From contig OZ251231.1 of the NCBI GenBank assembly GCA_965240325.2, forward strand, positions 1,922,001-1,986,000: a stretch of 64,000 nucleotides of DNA, written 5' to 3'. The notes below the pieces were generated by a model. It had not been told where the DNA came from and ran no database searches. It saw nothing but the letters and a program-made list of their open reading frames with translations. How positions within the stretch are numbered: position 1 is the first letter of the stretch; each line of letters starts with the position of its first letter. Shown in pieces: positions 53,227-63,223 of the stretch. Origin of the DNA: Rebecca billardiae RCC1528. Lineage: Eukaryota > Haptophyta. Both the position numbers and the translations under genes were made by a program.

Positions 53227-54156
53227 CCCGCGCAGGCGGGCGGAGGAGGCGCGGCGGCCGGCCCTGGCGACGCCCGCGGGTGTCGTCCGGGGAGGGCAGG
53301 GCACCAGCCTCGTGCCCCACCGGCGAGCGGCCATTCGAGCTCGTGCGGACTGGGCTCTCCCGCGCGCGCGGCTCCTACTTCTGGCCAGCGCGCAGCACGA
53401 GGCGCGGCGCATCGGCCAGCGCGCACCATAGACTCGGTTGGAGTGAGAGTGCTGCTCGACTCGCAGCGGACTTGAGCGTTGTGTGCGCGCGTGCGCGCGC
53501 GCGCTCAACGCAGGGGCGCAGGCGGTCACTTCTCCTCACTCACAGTCGGAAGCGACCAGCCGACCAGCCTCCTTGCTGGCACCACCAGCGCTGTATGCCC
53601 GATGCTGCGCACACCAAGTTGCACGAGTGACGACGTGCTCCTTGGCCGTGGTCAGCACGATGATGCCGGTCATACTACTGTAATCCCGGTCCGAGGCGGC
53701 GGCACTGACTCTGTGTACTGCCACCCGCAGTCCGCACACGGCGCAGCAATGCTGAGTGTGAAGGCCGCGCGCGTGATGACTTAATTTCGTCTTTCGACGC
53801 GACGCGACGGGAACACCGCGCAGACCGACGAATCGCGCAGCGTGTACTCTACGTCATCACTCACATCAGTATTCGTGTAACAATACTACGCGATGATACA
53901 GAGTTCCCCGGCGCAGGGATCGGCTAGTGGCTCGGGCCCTCCGTGCCCACACTGGGGCACCCTAGGGGGTGCCCAGTCTGCCGACTCGGCTCACACTCGA
54001 TGATCATCTCGAATTGCCGCAAGGCAGTGCACTGTCTTCGGGACTTCGGTGCACCCGCGTGCGGAACCACCCCACAGACTGACAGGCACAGACACAGTGT
54101 TGGGCTTGTATGCTGTTGGCAATGGCACTACCCCCGCCCCCTCTGAGTCTGGAGGC

Positions 54157-54600
54157 GGGCTGTCCACAGACCACAGTGGAGTACGTGGTGTCAAGGCACT
54201 TGGTGTCTCGGTCAGTGGGTTGAGGTTGGGTGAGGGTGGTGGTTGGTTGGTCAGGGCTGGCCAGGGTAGGGCTGGAGGCTTCGGCCGCCAGTCAGGCCTC
54301 AGGGGCGTTCCCCGCATCGGTCATACGCCAAATTGAACCGTCTTCCTATTGGAACGGGCTTCGTCCATGATTTGAAGCGGGTACATTGAATACGGAAAAA
54401 GGCAAAGCCCCCCCAGGGGGGGCTTTGCTTTTCTATTAAGTAAAATTCCCCTTTATAACGGGCTCCGGGTGATCAGACTGGCGGCCGAAGCCTCCAGCCC
54501 TACCCTGGCCAGCCCCCAACCAACCACCACCCTCACCCCACCTCAAACCACTGACCGAGACACCAAGTGCCTTGACACCACTCCGCTGTGGACAGCCCCG
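54157..54600. repeat. Fold-back element with about 130-bp inverted arms
   Basis: Left arm 54157-54295 and right arm 54476-54600 are inverted copies. The left arm runs GGCTGTCCACAG ... GGCCGCCAGTC and the right arm is its complement, with small indels. The roughly 180-bp spacer holds a separate GC hairpin. No terminal motif or target duplication was found. Confidence 0.85.
54402..54428. other. Perfect 13-bp-stem hairpin inside the fold-back spacer
   Basis: GCAAAGCCCCCCC, one A, then its complement GGGGGGGCTTTGC, flanked by A-rich and T-rich sequence. It looks like a factor-independent terminator shape, but in a nuclear genome that reading is unsupported. Confidence 0.85.
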
Positions 54601-54778
54601 TACTGGTGACGAGTCGACGATACAGACGACGACGTCGAGACGACTGACTGACTGACGACAGACCATATATCTCGTCGTCATCCTGGATCCCACGAACTAA
54701 GATATTCTGCGAGCTCGCAATATAAATTGGCGGCGGGGGGCACCGGCGTCACGATCCGAAATCGACGATGATGATCAA

Positions 54779-56611
54779 TCACTGCAGATGAAGCGACGAT
54801 GCTGCGTGATGCCGCTGCTGCTGCTGCTCGAAGTGCTGCTGCTGCAGGAACCGCGGCGAGGTCATCATCGGCCCGGGGCTTACCACCGAGTCAACCACGA
54901 GCTCGTGTGCGGCATGGCCCGTCCACGAGGACGCGCCGCCAACGGGCAGTTCGGGGCCCGTCGCACTGCCAGCGCCGGCGCGCGGCGCGTCGCGTCGCAG
55001 AATGATGCGTAGCTCGTCCAACCGCGTCGTGCGCTCAGCCATCAGACGGCGCACGTCCTCGTACTCGGCAAGAGAGATGCGCGCAGCGAGCTCCTCGTCG
55101 ATCTGCGCGGAGCCCGATGAGCCGGAGTGCAGGTAGAGCTCCCACTGCCGCTGCTCTGCGATCTCGCGGATCATGAGGTCGACGCCGACGAGCGTCGTCA
55201 CGAGGAACTTGGACGAGACCCCAAAGAGAGTGGCGCCAAGCGTGCTCGGGCGCAGCAGGTGTGGCACCACTGTCTCGAGGACGACGCGCGGCAGCCCGTG
55301 CGGCCTGTGCCAGATGATCACCCACGCCAGGTTGCCGTACGCGAGCGCGAACGTGAGGAAGTTGAACCAGCGCACGTGCCTGAGGACACGCTTCATCTTG
55401 AGGTCGCTCATCGGCTTGGTGATGTTCACGGCAAGCCCGAGGGCAAACAGCGCCATCGGTCCGAACGCGAGCACGGCCAGCCCGCCGAGCAGCGCGAGCG
55501 AGCCCGAGAGCTGCAGCACGATGTCGTACATGCACCACACCAGCGGGCAATACAGCCACGGCAGCATCAGTACGAACATGCCCGGGATCGAGCTCTGCGG
55601 GACGAGCGTCTTGGTGGTGAGCGCGCCGCGCAGCAGCCCCGGCGCGAGCGAGAGCGCGGCGGGCACGAGCGTGCGGAGCGAGGTGCCTACGTGCATGAGC
55701 GCCGACGTCACGCTCACGGCCGTGCGCACGCGCGCGAGGAGCACAAGCACCGCCGCTGGCAGCTCGTCGTGGGCCGCCGCGCTTCCGTCGCGCAGCGCGC
55801 CGAGCGCGCGCGCGGCGAGGCGCATGCCGTGGTCAGCGCCGCCCGGCGATCGCTCAGCCTCAGCGCCATCTGCGGCTGGCGGCGACGCGAAGAGCGAGTC
55901 GCACGCGCGGCCCAGCGCGGCCGCCGCCGCCTCGCGCTCGCCCAGCCTGCGGTGCGCGTTCGCCTCGGCGCACGCCTGCTGCGTCGGCCCGAGCGCCTCA
56001 AACTCGGCCGAGCCAGGCAGCAGGTATTCGGGGCCGGGCGGCGGCGCAGCCTCGGCGCCACCCGCGTCCTCTGCAGGCTCGGTGGCGTGCAGCACGGCCT
56101 GGCGCGCGTGCAGCGCGCGCTGGAGCGTGGAGAGCGCCCCCGCCCCGTCCGCGCCGCCCTTGCCGCACGCGCAGCAGTGCTCCTCCGGCGAGCCGTGCCG
56201 GCTGCCCCCCATCGAGCGGAACATGGCGACCACGTGCCCGTGTGAGCAGAAGCCGCGGTCGGCAAAGTCCTCGCAGGAGAGGCCGTGGCTCGACCAGTGC
56301 GGCGTGTCCTCGCATGCCACCGGCGCGTGCGCGTGCGCGAGAGCATCCTGCGCCGCGACGCGAGTGCCATCGGGCGCGAACGCCGCGTGCACGGCCGTGC
56401 CGCACAGCCTGGGGGCGGCGGAGGGCGGGCGCGGCGTGCGGGAATCAGCACCGTCCGGTGCGCGCACAGCAGCCGCGGGCCATCGCGGCGCGGCGAAGGG
56501 CCTCTCTCGTGGCGCGCGCGCGCGCGCGCGCGCACATGGAGAACTTGGAGTAGAACGAGAAGAGCGTGCCGCCAGAGTCGGCACCAAACATACTGCACTG
56601 CGGCAGGCTGC

Positions 56612-56644
<33 letters not shown>

Positions 56645-57905
56645 GGCCGGACGTGAGCGCAGTGAGCAGCGCTGTCGCATTGTGCGCGCCCGCCTCAAGG
56701 GCGTGCGCGAGATCGGAGGCGACCGCGGCGGCGAGGCGGCCGCGCACGCCGAGCGTCTCGCGCAGCTCCGCCGCGTAGTCCGCCGCCGCTACCTCCATCG
56801 CGTCCTCGTTCACCGCGAAGCGCAGCGGCACCATGCTGATCGCGAATGGCGTGACAAACTCGAGCGTCCACAGGCAGAGCAGCACGCGCATGGAGAGCCA
56901 GTACCGGTGCCAGGACGCGAGCGCGACGGCGCACGGGAGCAGCGCGAGCCACTGCACCCCGGCGAGCGCGCTCGCGAGCCACCAGTCCACCCGCTTCGCG
57001 TCGACCACCGTGCGCGCCACACCGGCGAGCAGCACGCGCTCCGAGTAGTCTGCCAGCCCGACAGCGCACGAGCGCGCGCCGGACGACGGGTCGACCGCGC
57101 ACTCGCGCGCGGTGGCACCGTCGGTCGAGAGCGCCGATGCGGCCTCCCACCTGCGCACGTCGTCTAGGCAGGTGAACGCGTCTGCGGTCACGAAGCACGC
57201 CGTGCCGAAGCCGACGATCAGCGTGAGCAGCAGCGCAGAGCGGCGCCACGCCAGCAGGTTGATGGTGGCCGTCGAGCTCACGCCGTACGTGCTGGTCACG
57301 CGCGCGTGCTCCGCCTCCGAGGCGAGCGGGGTGACTAGGCTCGAGAACGAGCGACATGTGTGCGCCACCATCGAGGCAGCGCACGTAAACGGGCACAGCA
57401 GCGCGGAACAGCAGCGCTCGCGCAGCGAGGTGCGCGACGCCGGTCGGTCGTCGCGAGCGCTGGCGCGCCCAAAGCCGGAGGGAGCACCGGCGAAGGTGGG
57501 CATGGTCGGGAGTGGGGGCATCGTCGGGGCGTAGCGGCCTGCATTCGTCGGCGTGCCATGACCCAAGACCGACGTCTTATCCGGGCTGCTGTCGAGCACC
57601 CCCCACTGCGTCTGGCCCGTCTTCTCGTTGAGATAGAAGACAGCGCCGTCCACGGAGCGGAGTGCTGACCACCCCGGGGGGACGGCGCGCGGCGTGCCCA
57701 CGTTCTCTTGGCCGGGCGCGAGGCTGCCACACGAGCCCACGCCAAGCGAGCGCGGCGTCACCTGCGCGCGGTTGCGCAGCGGCGAGAGCGGCTCGGCGCG
57801 GCGTCCGGCATCCATGACCTCGCGTTTGAAGGGCCGTGCGCGCGCTCGGAACAAGTTCATCACTCGGAACCCCGAAACCACACCAGAGAAATGTTTCGTC
57901 AGCAT
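54779..57905 (-). CDS. WW-domain multi-pass membrane protein
   Basis: Exons are 57905-56536 and 56408-54779, 999 residues (969 if the ATG at 57815 is used). The 127-bp intron (56409-56535, GTGCGC..., phase 2) joins FYSKFSM to LCGTAVHAAF. Without it the frame enters an Arg-rich dead end. A WW domain lies at about 76-102 (VPPGWSALRSVDGAVFYLNE, then KTGQTQWG), suggesting binding of proline-rich ligands. Three spans at about 220-345 precede a Cys-rich lumenal or extracellular loop (HWSSHGLSCEDFADRGFCSH, CCACGKGG). Four or five more spans follow (MFVLMLPWLYCPLVWCMYDI, GGLAVLAFGPMALFALGLAV, FLTFALAYGNLAWVIIW). The end is a cytosolic helix and Gln/His-rich tail. The family was not recognised. Its start lies 74 bp (or 164 bp) from the divergent sulfotransferase gene. 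Confidence 0.72.
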
Positions 57906-57979
57906 CCGTGTATCGGACGTAGTCTCGTCCGGCCGGGGCGCCCGGGGTCCCCACAGCTGGTGGGTACCAGTATCATACT

Positions 57980-58759
57980 ATGGCGGGCTTCGCGGCTCTG
58001 CTCGCGTCGCTGGCCTTCTTCAAGTACACCAACCCGCATACTGGGCTCTCGCTCACGGCGTGCGCGTGCGACAAGTGTGGCTCGACGACGCTCATGTCCG
58101 TCCTGTACAATGCGATCGCGGCGCACCCCTCGAGCACTGTCCACCAGCACAACATCAGAAACTGGCACGAGCCCGGAGTGCACGCGACCGGGCAGCCCGG
58201 CGACGTGCACTTCCACGTAGTGCGCGACCCGATCGAGAGATACATCTCGGCGTGGCACTCGAGGCTTCAGTGCTGCAATGGCACCACGACCCGGGCATGC
58301 TTCAGCAAGCACGCAGTGGTGCAGTCGCTCGCAACAATGGCCAATCGGCCACACGTGCAATGCTTCACGTTCACCGATTTCGTCGACACGCTGCACTCGA
58401 TGCACACGAAGGGCAAGCAGGGCGGGCTTAACCCACACCTGCTGCCACAGGACCTCGCGTGCCCCAAGCCGGACCAGAAGGCCTTCGTCTTCCGTGGCGA
58501 CATCGCAAAGGTGGCATGCGCATTGGAGGCCCTCTCGCCAAAATATTTTGCGCGGCCGATCAAGGTGCCTCTCCATCACCACTCGACGACGCGCGAGGCC
58601 ATCCACAACGTCAGCGACGTGCATGGAGAAACGCTCAGGCGACTGTGCGAGGTGGCCGCCCCAGAATACAAATGGCTCGACTGGGAGCTCCCTCGGCCGT
58701 GCGCGCGGCTGCAGCATGTGCTAGCCGTGCTTCGCCATCCGAGGCATAGCGCCCATTGA
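57980..58759 (+). CDS. Small sulfotransferase-like protein (Sulfotransfer_2 type)
   Basis: Intronless, 259 residues. A short signal anchor is at the N-terminus (MAGFAALLASLAFF). The 5'-PSB motif is CDKCGSTTLMSVLYNAI, in the usual P-K-x-G-S/T-T position but with Cys for Pro. The 3'-PB motif is FHVVRDPIERYISAWHS. Further family features are QCFTFTDFVDTL, NPHLLPQ and a late basic helix. It should transfer sulfate from PAPS to a glycan or small acceptor in the Golgi. The later start at 57980 was chosen because it gives the anchor. It is unlike the sulfotransferase at 40843 in sequence, so the two are not recent duplicates. Confidence 0.85.
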   Translation: MAGFAALLASLAFFKYTNPHTGLSLTACACDKCGSTTLMSVLYNAIAAHPSSTVHQHNIRNWHEPGVHATGQPGDVHFHVVRDPIERYISAWHSRLQCCNGTTTRACFSKHAVVQSLATMANRPHVQCFTFTDFVDTLHSMHTKGKQGGLNPHLLPQDLACPKPDQKAFVFRGDIAKVACALEALSPKYFARPIKVPLHHHSTTREAIHNVSDVHGETLRRLCEVAAPEYKWLDWELPRPCARLQHVLAVLRHPRHSAH

Positions 58760-59286
58760 CCCGGCGACGGTGCGCTTGGTGCTCGCACAACAGCTGGGTT
58801 GGCTTGCCTCGCGACTCGGGTCACGCGGGTGTGCAGGCGCGGCACTCTCTCTGCGCGCGCAGCCGCCGTCCGTCTTGCCGTGAGTCTCTCACTGAGTCTC
58901 TCGGCCACTTCTGGCGGGAGAAGTGATGAGCCGCTTATTTATTGTGTTTAATGACATCAGACGAACCGTGACCGTGTTCGTGAATCTGCGCCAATCGCCG
59001 GGTCTGAGCCTGAATATAGTCGTGAATTACGGCCCGGGTCGTGTCGTATAACATCAAGTCGACCGCTGCGGCGGAAATGCAGAGGCGGCCAGTGGCATTG
59101 AGAAGTCCGGACCGTGCTACCGTGCCGTAGCAGGACCGTCGGACTAACATCAGCCGTTGGCTTGATCGTGCGCCGGCGGGCTGCACGGGCGGAGGAAAAG
59201 CAGGCAGCGGCAGATCCGCGCCGTGGACATGCGCGTCTGACCCTCTTCAAGCCCAAGCGACCAGCGCGCTGGTCGGTCGACGCATT
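58760..59286. other. 527-bp interval between convergent genes
   Basis: Nothing recognisable except 3' UTR sequence. A minus frame at 58935-59186 (VDLMLYDTTRAVIHDYIQAQ) has ordinary composition and could be a further exon of the gene ending at 59287, but no join is convincing. Confidence 0.45.
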
Positions 59287-60544
59287 TCACAGCGGCCATA
59301 CTGTACGGCACATTCTCACCGCCGTGGGGGGCGCGCGCCGCGCTTTCAAGTCTTCCATCAGGAACTCGGCAAAGTGCTCGCCCATCTTGCGCACGACCAC
59401 GCCCTCGGGCACGTCGAGCACCGCGCACGCGGCGCTCACCATGCGGAAGGCGATCGCGTCGTCGTACTGGCGCAGGTCGAGCAGCCGCCGCGGTGCAGCT
59501 GTCGTCAAGCAGACCGAGCGCGTGATCAGCAAGCGCGAGGCCGCGCTCGTTGTCACTCTCCGGCGGTTGCTCACGGTCCACACCGCGCGTCGAGCGCGGC
59601 GCCGGGTGCTCGTAGAGGAAGACGCCCGGGCGCTCCCCGTGCGCAGAGAGCACGAACGGTCGGTAGGACTCCCGCAGCGCCTCGAGCGAAAGCTGATGCT
59701 CGTCTGCCGCACTGCCGAGGCTGTCCTCGAACGCGCCCATCACCTGCGCGGCGTGGGCGGCGCGCAGGTGCCAGCCACGCGGCGCGCCAAAGATCGCGTC
59801 GTGCTCGAGGGCAAGGTAGAGCAGCGCCTCGCGGCGAACGGCCAGGCGCAGCGCAGAGATCCTCGCCTTGCTCGTGCCCTTCGTGGGGTGTGCGCACGCC
59901 GCGCGATCGGGCTCGACCACCTGGAGCCGCCCGTCGTCCTGCTTGTAGACGTACGCGTACGCGCTCGCCGGCAGGTGGCAGAGGTGCGCGAGGTGTGCCT
60001 CGCGCGGGATGTTTGGGTGGTGGCCAGACGGAGCAGTATAAAGGCCCACCACTCGCAACGAGCTCACCGCCGACGCGCCGTCCTCGGCGGGCGTGAACGC
60101 GTCTCGCCCCGATCCGACATAGCAGCACTCGTCGCCGCACGCCTGCAGCGCCGCGGCGCGTGGCAGCCGAACCCATGTTGGCGTCTCACCCTGGCTGTCG
60201 GCGTTGTCGGGGTTCGACAATGGCTTTCCGCGTACCACGTCCCTGCACTCGAGAATGTCGGCCAGTGTCGTCTCACCGAGCTGTGGCTGGCCCCGCTTCG
60301 CGGGGTCGCTCGCAAGAGGCCCAGCCGCGGAGAAGTGCAGTGCAGCGGCGAGAACGGCGGCGAGGAGGCCGAGCGCCAGCGGGCGGAAGGTCGCCGGTGA
60401 CCTCGTCGAGCGGCGGCGGTCCCGTGCCGAGCGCGCCGCGGCCCGCACGCGCCGACTGCACGGCCCGCGCTCCGCGGCCGCGATCGCGACAGCGGTGTCC
60501 TCGGACGGGCGCACGGCGGCCAGTCCGGGTGGGCCCAACCCCAA
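59287..60544 (-). CDS. Unknown type II membrane protein; C-terminal helices resemble part of an H-NOX domain
   Basis: Exons are 60544-59575 and 59498-59287, about 393 residues. The 76-bp intron (59499-59574, GTGAGC...ACAG, phase 1) joins RSTRGVD to PAPRRLLDLRQ. There is no ATG at the 5' end of the frame. An acceptor-like TGTAG precedes it near 60580, so an upstream exon may be missing. A signal anchor lies at FRPLALGLLAAVLAAALHF. The middle (LQACGDECCYVGSGRDAFTP, AYAYVYKQDDGRLQVVEP, RLAVRREALLYLALEHDAIF) is unrecognised, with clustered cysteines. The last exon, QYDDAIAFRMVSAACAVLDV then VRKMGEHFAEF, resembles the second and third helices of heme-NO-binding proteins, but the heme histidine region is not visible. 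A second donor-like GTGAGA follows at about 59325, so the gene may continue. Confidence 0.5.
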
Positions 60545-60663
60545 TTTTGGGTTGAGCCTCGCCCGGACCTACAGATGGCCAGGCGCGGAGGCACCCCAGT
60601 GCAGTGACAACGTATCCCGCCATCAAATTTGTCGGGAGCGCCCGCCCGCCTCCTCGAGAGTCG

Positions 60664-62100
60664 ATGGCGCCTGCGTGGGCTCACCTGGTGCTCTGCTTGC
60701 TGGGCGCAGCCGGTGATGCAGCTCATGGGGTGCATCGTGCGGACAGCCTCTGGCCAGCTTGTTCGGCGAGATGGACCGAGGGCTTCCCAGAGTACCCTCT
60801 AATTGGGCTCGACGAGCAAGAGCTGTGGCGAGTCAAGCAATACGTTGGCCCATCACTGGCGGCCACAGTCGATGGCGCCGTCGCTAACGCCATTGCAGAG
60901 CGTGGCTCTGAAACAGGGCAGGGTGACCACTCCTTCGCACTGACTGTCCAAGGGCTAGGTGAAGGACGCCCATACGCGGTGAAGAACGGAAGCGACTGCC
61001 AGAGTGGGCCAGGCTCAGTGTTCTATAATGGGCAGAAGGCTCTGGCGCTCGCAGAGATGAAGGCATGCCTGGCAACCCGCCCTGGTCGACGTCATCCCAC
61101 CGGCTACGCTGCTGAGCTCGTATGCTTACTGGAAGCGTATGTGGCAGCACTGAGCAGCGGCAGCCGGGCAGGCTTGCACGTTGCAGCAGAGCGTGATTGG
61201 CTTTGGTGGTTCATCTTTGGTGACATGGTGCTCGACAGCAGCAATCTGGTCGGCATGCCTGTTCTGACTAAGGCACGCCTGGTTGGAGGTGGCGCTGGTG
61301 TGCTGCTACCTCTCACTCGTGCGCGTCACACTTCTGGCCTGGGAAATGTGCTTAATCTGGACAAGGAACATCCACTGCTCTTTCGCCACCGCAAGCTGTG
61401 TGCCCTCTGGAGAGGTGCCACCACTGGGCAGACTATTAAGAGACTCCGTGCCGAGGTGAGGTGCAGCCGGAAGGCCCCGAGTGCGAAAGCACGCGGTGAC
61501 TTGAATGCATCAACAGTCGACCCTGTCTGCCCAGGCCTGCCTCACTCATACAGGCTTGCCCTGGTGCGCAGATGGGGGCGGGTGCCCAGCTCAGGTGGGG
61601 TCAGCATTGATGTGGGCTTCACTCAAACAGACAAACCACTTGATGCAGGTGTGCTGGAGGCAAGCGTGGCCAACTTCCGCAAGGCCAAGCTCTCGGTGGA
61701 GGAGATGCGCCAGTGCAGGTACCTGCTGTCTGCACAGGGCAATGATGTGGCCACAGGGCTTTCATGGATGCTGCTGAGTGGGAGTGTGGTGTTAATGCCA
61801 CCACCCACCAAAGAGACATGGGCACTGCAGGGAGAACTTGTGCCATGGGTCCACTATGTGCCAGTCCAGCCTAGCTGGGCAGACCTTGGGGACAAGCTGG
61901 CTTGGTGTGAAGACCACTTGGAACAGGCAGAAAACATCACGCGCAATGGCAGGTCACACATCTTGAGGGTGTATGGCAACCCTGCCGCATCTGAAAGGAG
62001 GGTAGTGGTGGCTGTACTACACATTGCCCACAAGGCACTGGCCAAGCTGGACCCTGCTCTCTTGCCCAGGACTGTGGGGTGGGCACCGGGTGAGCAGTGA
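60664..62100 (+). CDS. GT90-family (CAP10/POGLUT-like) glycosyltransferase
   Basis: Intronless, 478 residues from the ATG at 60664. The in-frame ATG at 60604 would bury the signal peptide (PAWAHLVLCLLGAAGDAA). The C-terminal half carries the CAP10 pattern: KLCALWRGATTGQ, GVSIDVGFTQTD, RQCRYLLSAQGNDVATGLSW, MLLSGSVVLMPPPTKETWAL, LVPWVHYVPVQPSWADLGDK and ENITRNGRSHILRVYGN. Known relatives transfer glucose or xylose to proteins (POGLUT) or xylose to polysaccharide (Cryptococcus CAP10) in the secretory pathway; the substrate here is open. Codon use is slightly less GC-biased than its neighbours. The last 24 codons and the 3' flank are duplicated 1198 bp downstream. Confidence 0.88.
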   Translation: MAPAWAHLVLCLLGAAGDAAHGVHRADSLWPACSARWTEGFPEYPLIGLDEQELWRVKQYVGPSLAATVDGAVANAIAERGSETGQGDHSFALTVQGLGEGRPYAVKNGSDCQSGPGSVFYNGQKALALAEMKACLATRPGRRHPTGYAAELVCLLEAYVAALSSGSRAGLHVAAERDWLWWFIFGDMVLDSSNLVGMPVLTKARLVGGGAGVLLPLTRARHTSGLGNVLNLDKEHPLLFRHRKLCALWRGATTGQTIKRLRAEVRCSRKAPSAKARGDLNASTVDPVCPGLPHSYRLALVRRWGRVPSSGGVSIDVGFTQTDKPLDAGVLEASVANFRKAKLSVEEMRQCRYLLSAQGNDVATGLSWMLLSGSVVLMPPPTKETWALQGELVPWVHYVPVQPSWADLGDKLAWCEDHLEQAENITRNGRSHILRVYGNPAASERRVVVAVLHIAHKALAKLDPALLPRTVGWAPGEQ

Positions 62101-62802
62101 TGTGACCTGACTGCACCGAGTCTTAGGAGTGGCAGTACCTGGTGGATTTTCAGCCACCGGGATTCGGACATTTCGACTTAAGGCGAGACGGCGAGCACCG
62201 AACCGTTTCCCTTAAGAAGAGCTGTACCCACCTGGTCGCATTGCACTATTCACGCGGCGCCTTCTGGGGCTTCGGGTCATTTTTGAGACTAGGACTTCTG
62301 AGCGGCTGTGAATACTTTCGTAGGCCGCAAACGGCGCGGCTGGTATGGGTTTCCGACGGAATCTTACCTGTGAAGCGTGTTTCCAATAGTGTCCGCCACG
62401 CCGCCGCCGTGAAGAAGGTATAAGCTGAACGGCGCGGCTCGTATTGGGTTTCCGACGGAATCTTACCTGCTGTAAAGAGTGTTTCCAATAGTGTCCGCCA
62501 CGCCGCCAATAGTGTCCGCCACGCCGCCGCCGTGAAGAAGGTAAGCTCCTTACCTTCTTCACGGCGGCGGCGTGGCGGACACTATTGGAAACACTCTTTA
62601 CATAAAGATTCCGTCGGAAACCCAATACGAGCCGCGCCGTTCAGCCGTTACACCTTCTTCACGGCGGCGGCGTGGCGCGGACACTATTGGAAACACGCTT
62701 CACAGGTAAGATTCCGTCGGAAACCCATACCAGCCGCGCCGTTTGCGGCCTACGAAAGTATTCACAGCCGCTCAGAAGTCCTAGTCTCAAAAATGACCCG
62801 AA
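62026..62802. repeat. Segmental duplication, copy 1 (includes 3' end of the GT90 gene)
   Basis: This matches 63224-64000 at an offset of exactly 1198 bp. I saw only about four differences, e.g. CTTGCCCAGG against CTTCCCCAGG and TTTCCCTTAA against TTTGCCTTAA. It spans the last GT90 codons, its flank and most of the fold-back element. The second copy runs past the window edge. Confidence 0.93.
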
Positions 62803-62937
62803 GCCCCAGAAGGTGCCGCGTGAATAGTGCAATGCGACCAGGTGGGTACAGCTCTTCTTAAGGGAAACGGTTCGGTGCTCGCCGTCTCGCCTTAAGTCGA
62901 AATGTCCGAATCCCGGTGGCTGAAAATCCACCAGGTA
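62136..62937. mobile_element. Long fold-back (inverted-arm) element, complete copy
   Basis: 802 bp. Left arm 62136-62545 and right arm 62549-62937 are inverted copies meeting at a 3-base centre (CTC, 62546-62548). The outer ends are TACCTGGTGGATTTTCAGCC and its complement. Each arm carries two sub-repeats built from GTTTCCGACGGAATCTTACC and TTTCCAATAGTGTCCGCCAC. The left arm has an extra roughly 21-bp sub-copy. No coding frame. The flanks (GTGGCAG, GGCTTCA) show no target duplication. It resembles fold-back transposons or long-arm MITEs, but no transposase is visible. Confidence 0.85.
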
Positions 62938-63223
62938 GGCTTCATGGCACTGCTGTCACTATTAATAGTCGGTCAGGGTAGTCGTCTGAGTTATAAGATG
63001 GAACAGTGGATCATATATATGGGTCGATTTTTTTGGCTTCGGCGCACGGTGCGCCGATCTCGTCAACGAGCGGCCATCGTGAAAGCGCGCGAAAGTTGCG
63101 TTTGCGGGGGCTCGCGCTGCCGGGGTCGTGCGACGCGGGCGAAGGGCGCGCGGCCCCTGGCGCTGGTCGGCGGTGACGAGGACACCCAGGTGCGCCATCT
63201 CGCGCGCCGCCACGCCCCTCTCC
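62938..63223. other. Single-copy spacer between the two fold-back copies
   Basis: 286 bp. The first part is AT-richer (GGATCATATATATGGG). The rest is GC-rich and looks like the inside of a coding region (a minus frame from about 63230 to 63050), but no family was recognised. Confidence 0.4.

Larger units (their letters stand above)
53227..54778. other. 1.5-kb gene-free interval
   Basis: It holds the 3' UTR of phytoene synthase, a fold-back element near 54157-54600 and no supported gene. Confidence 0.6.
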
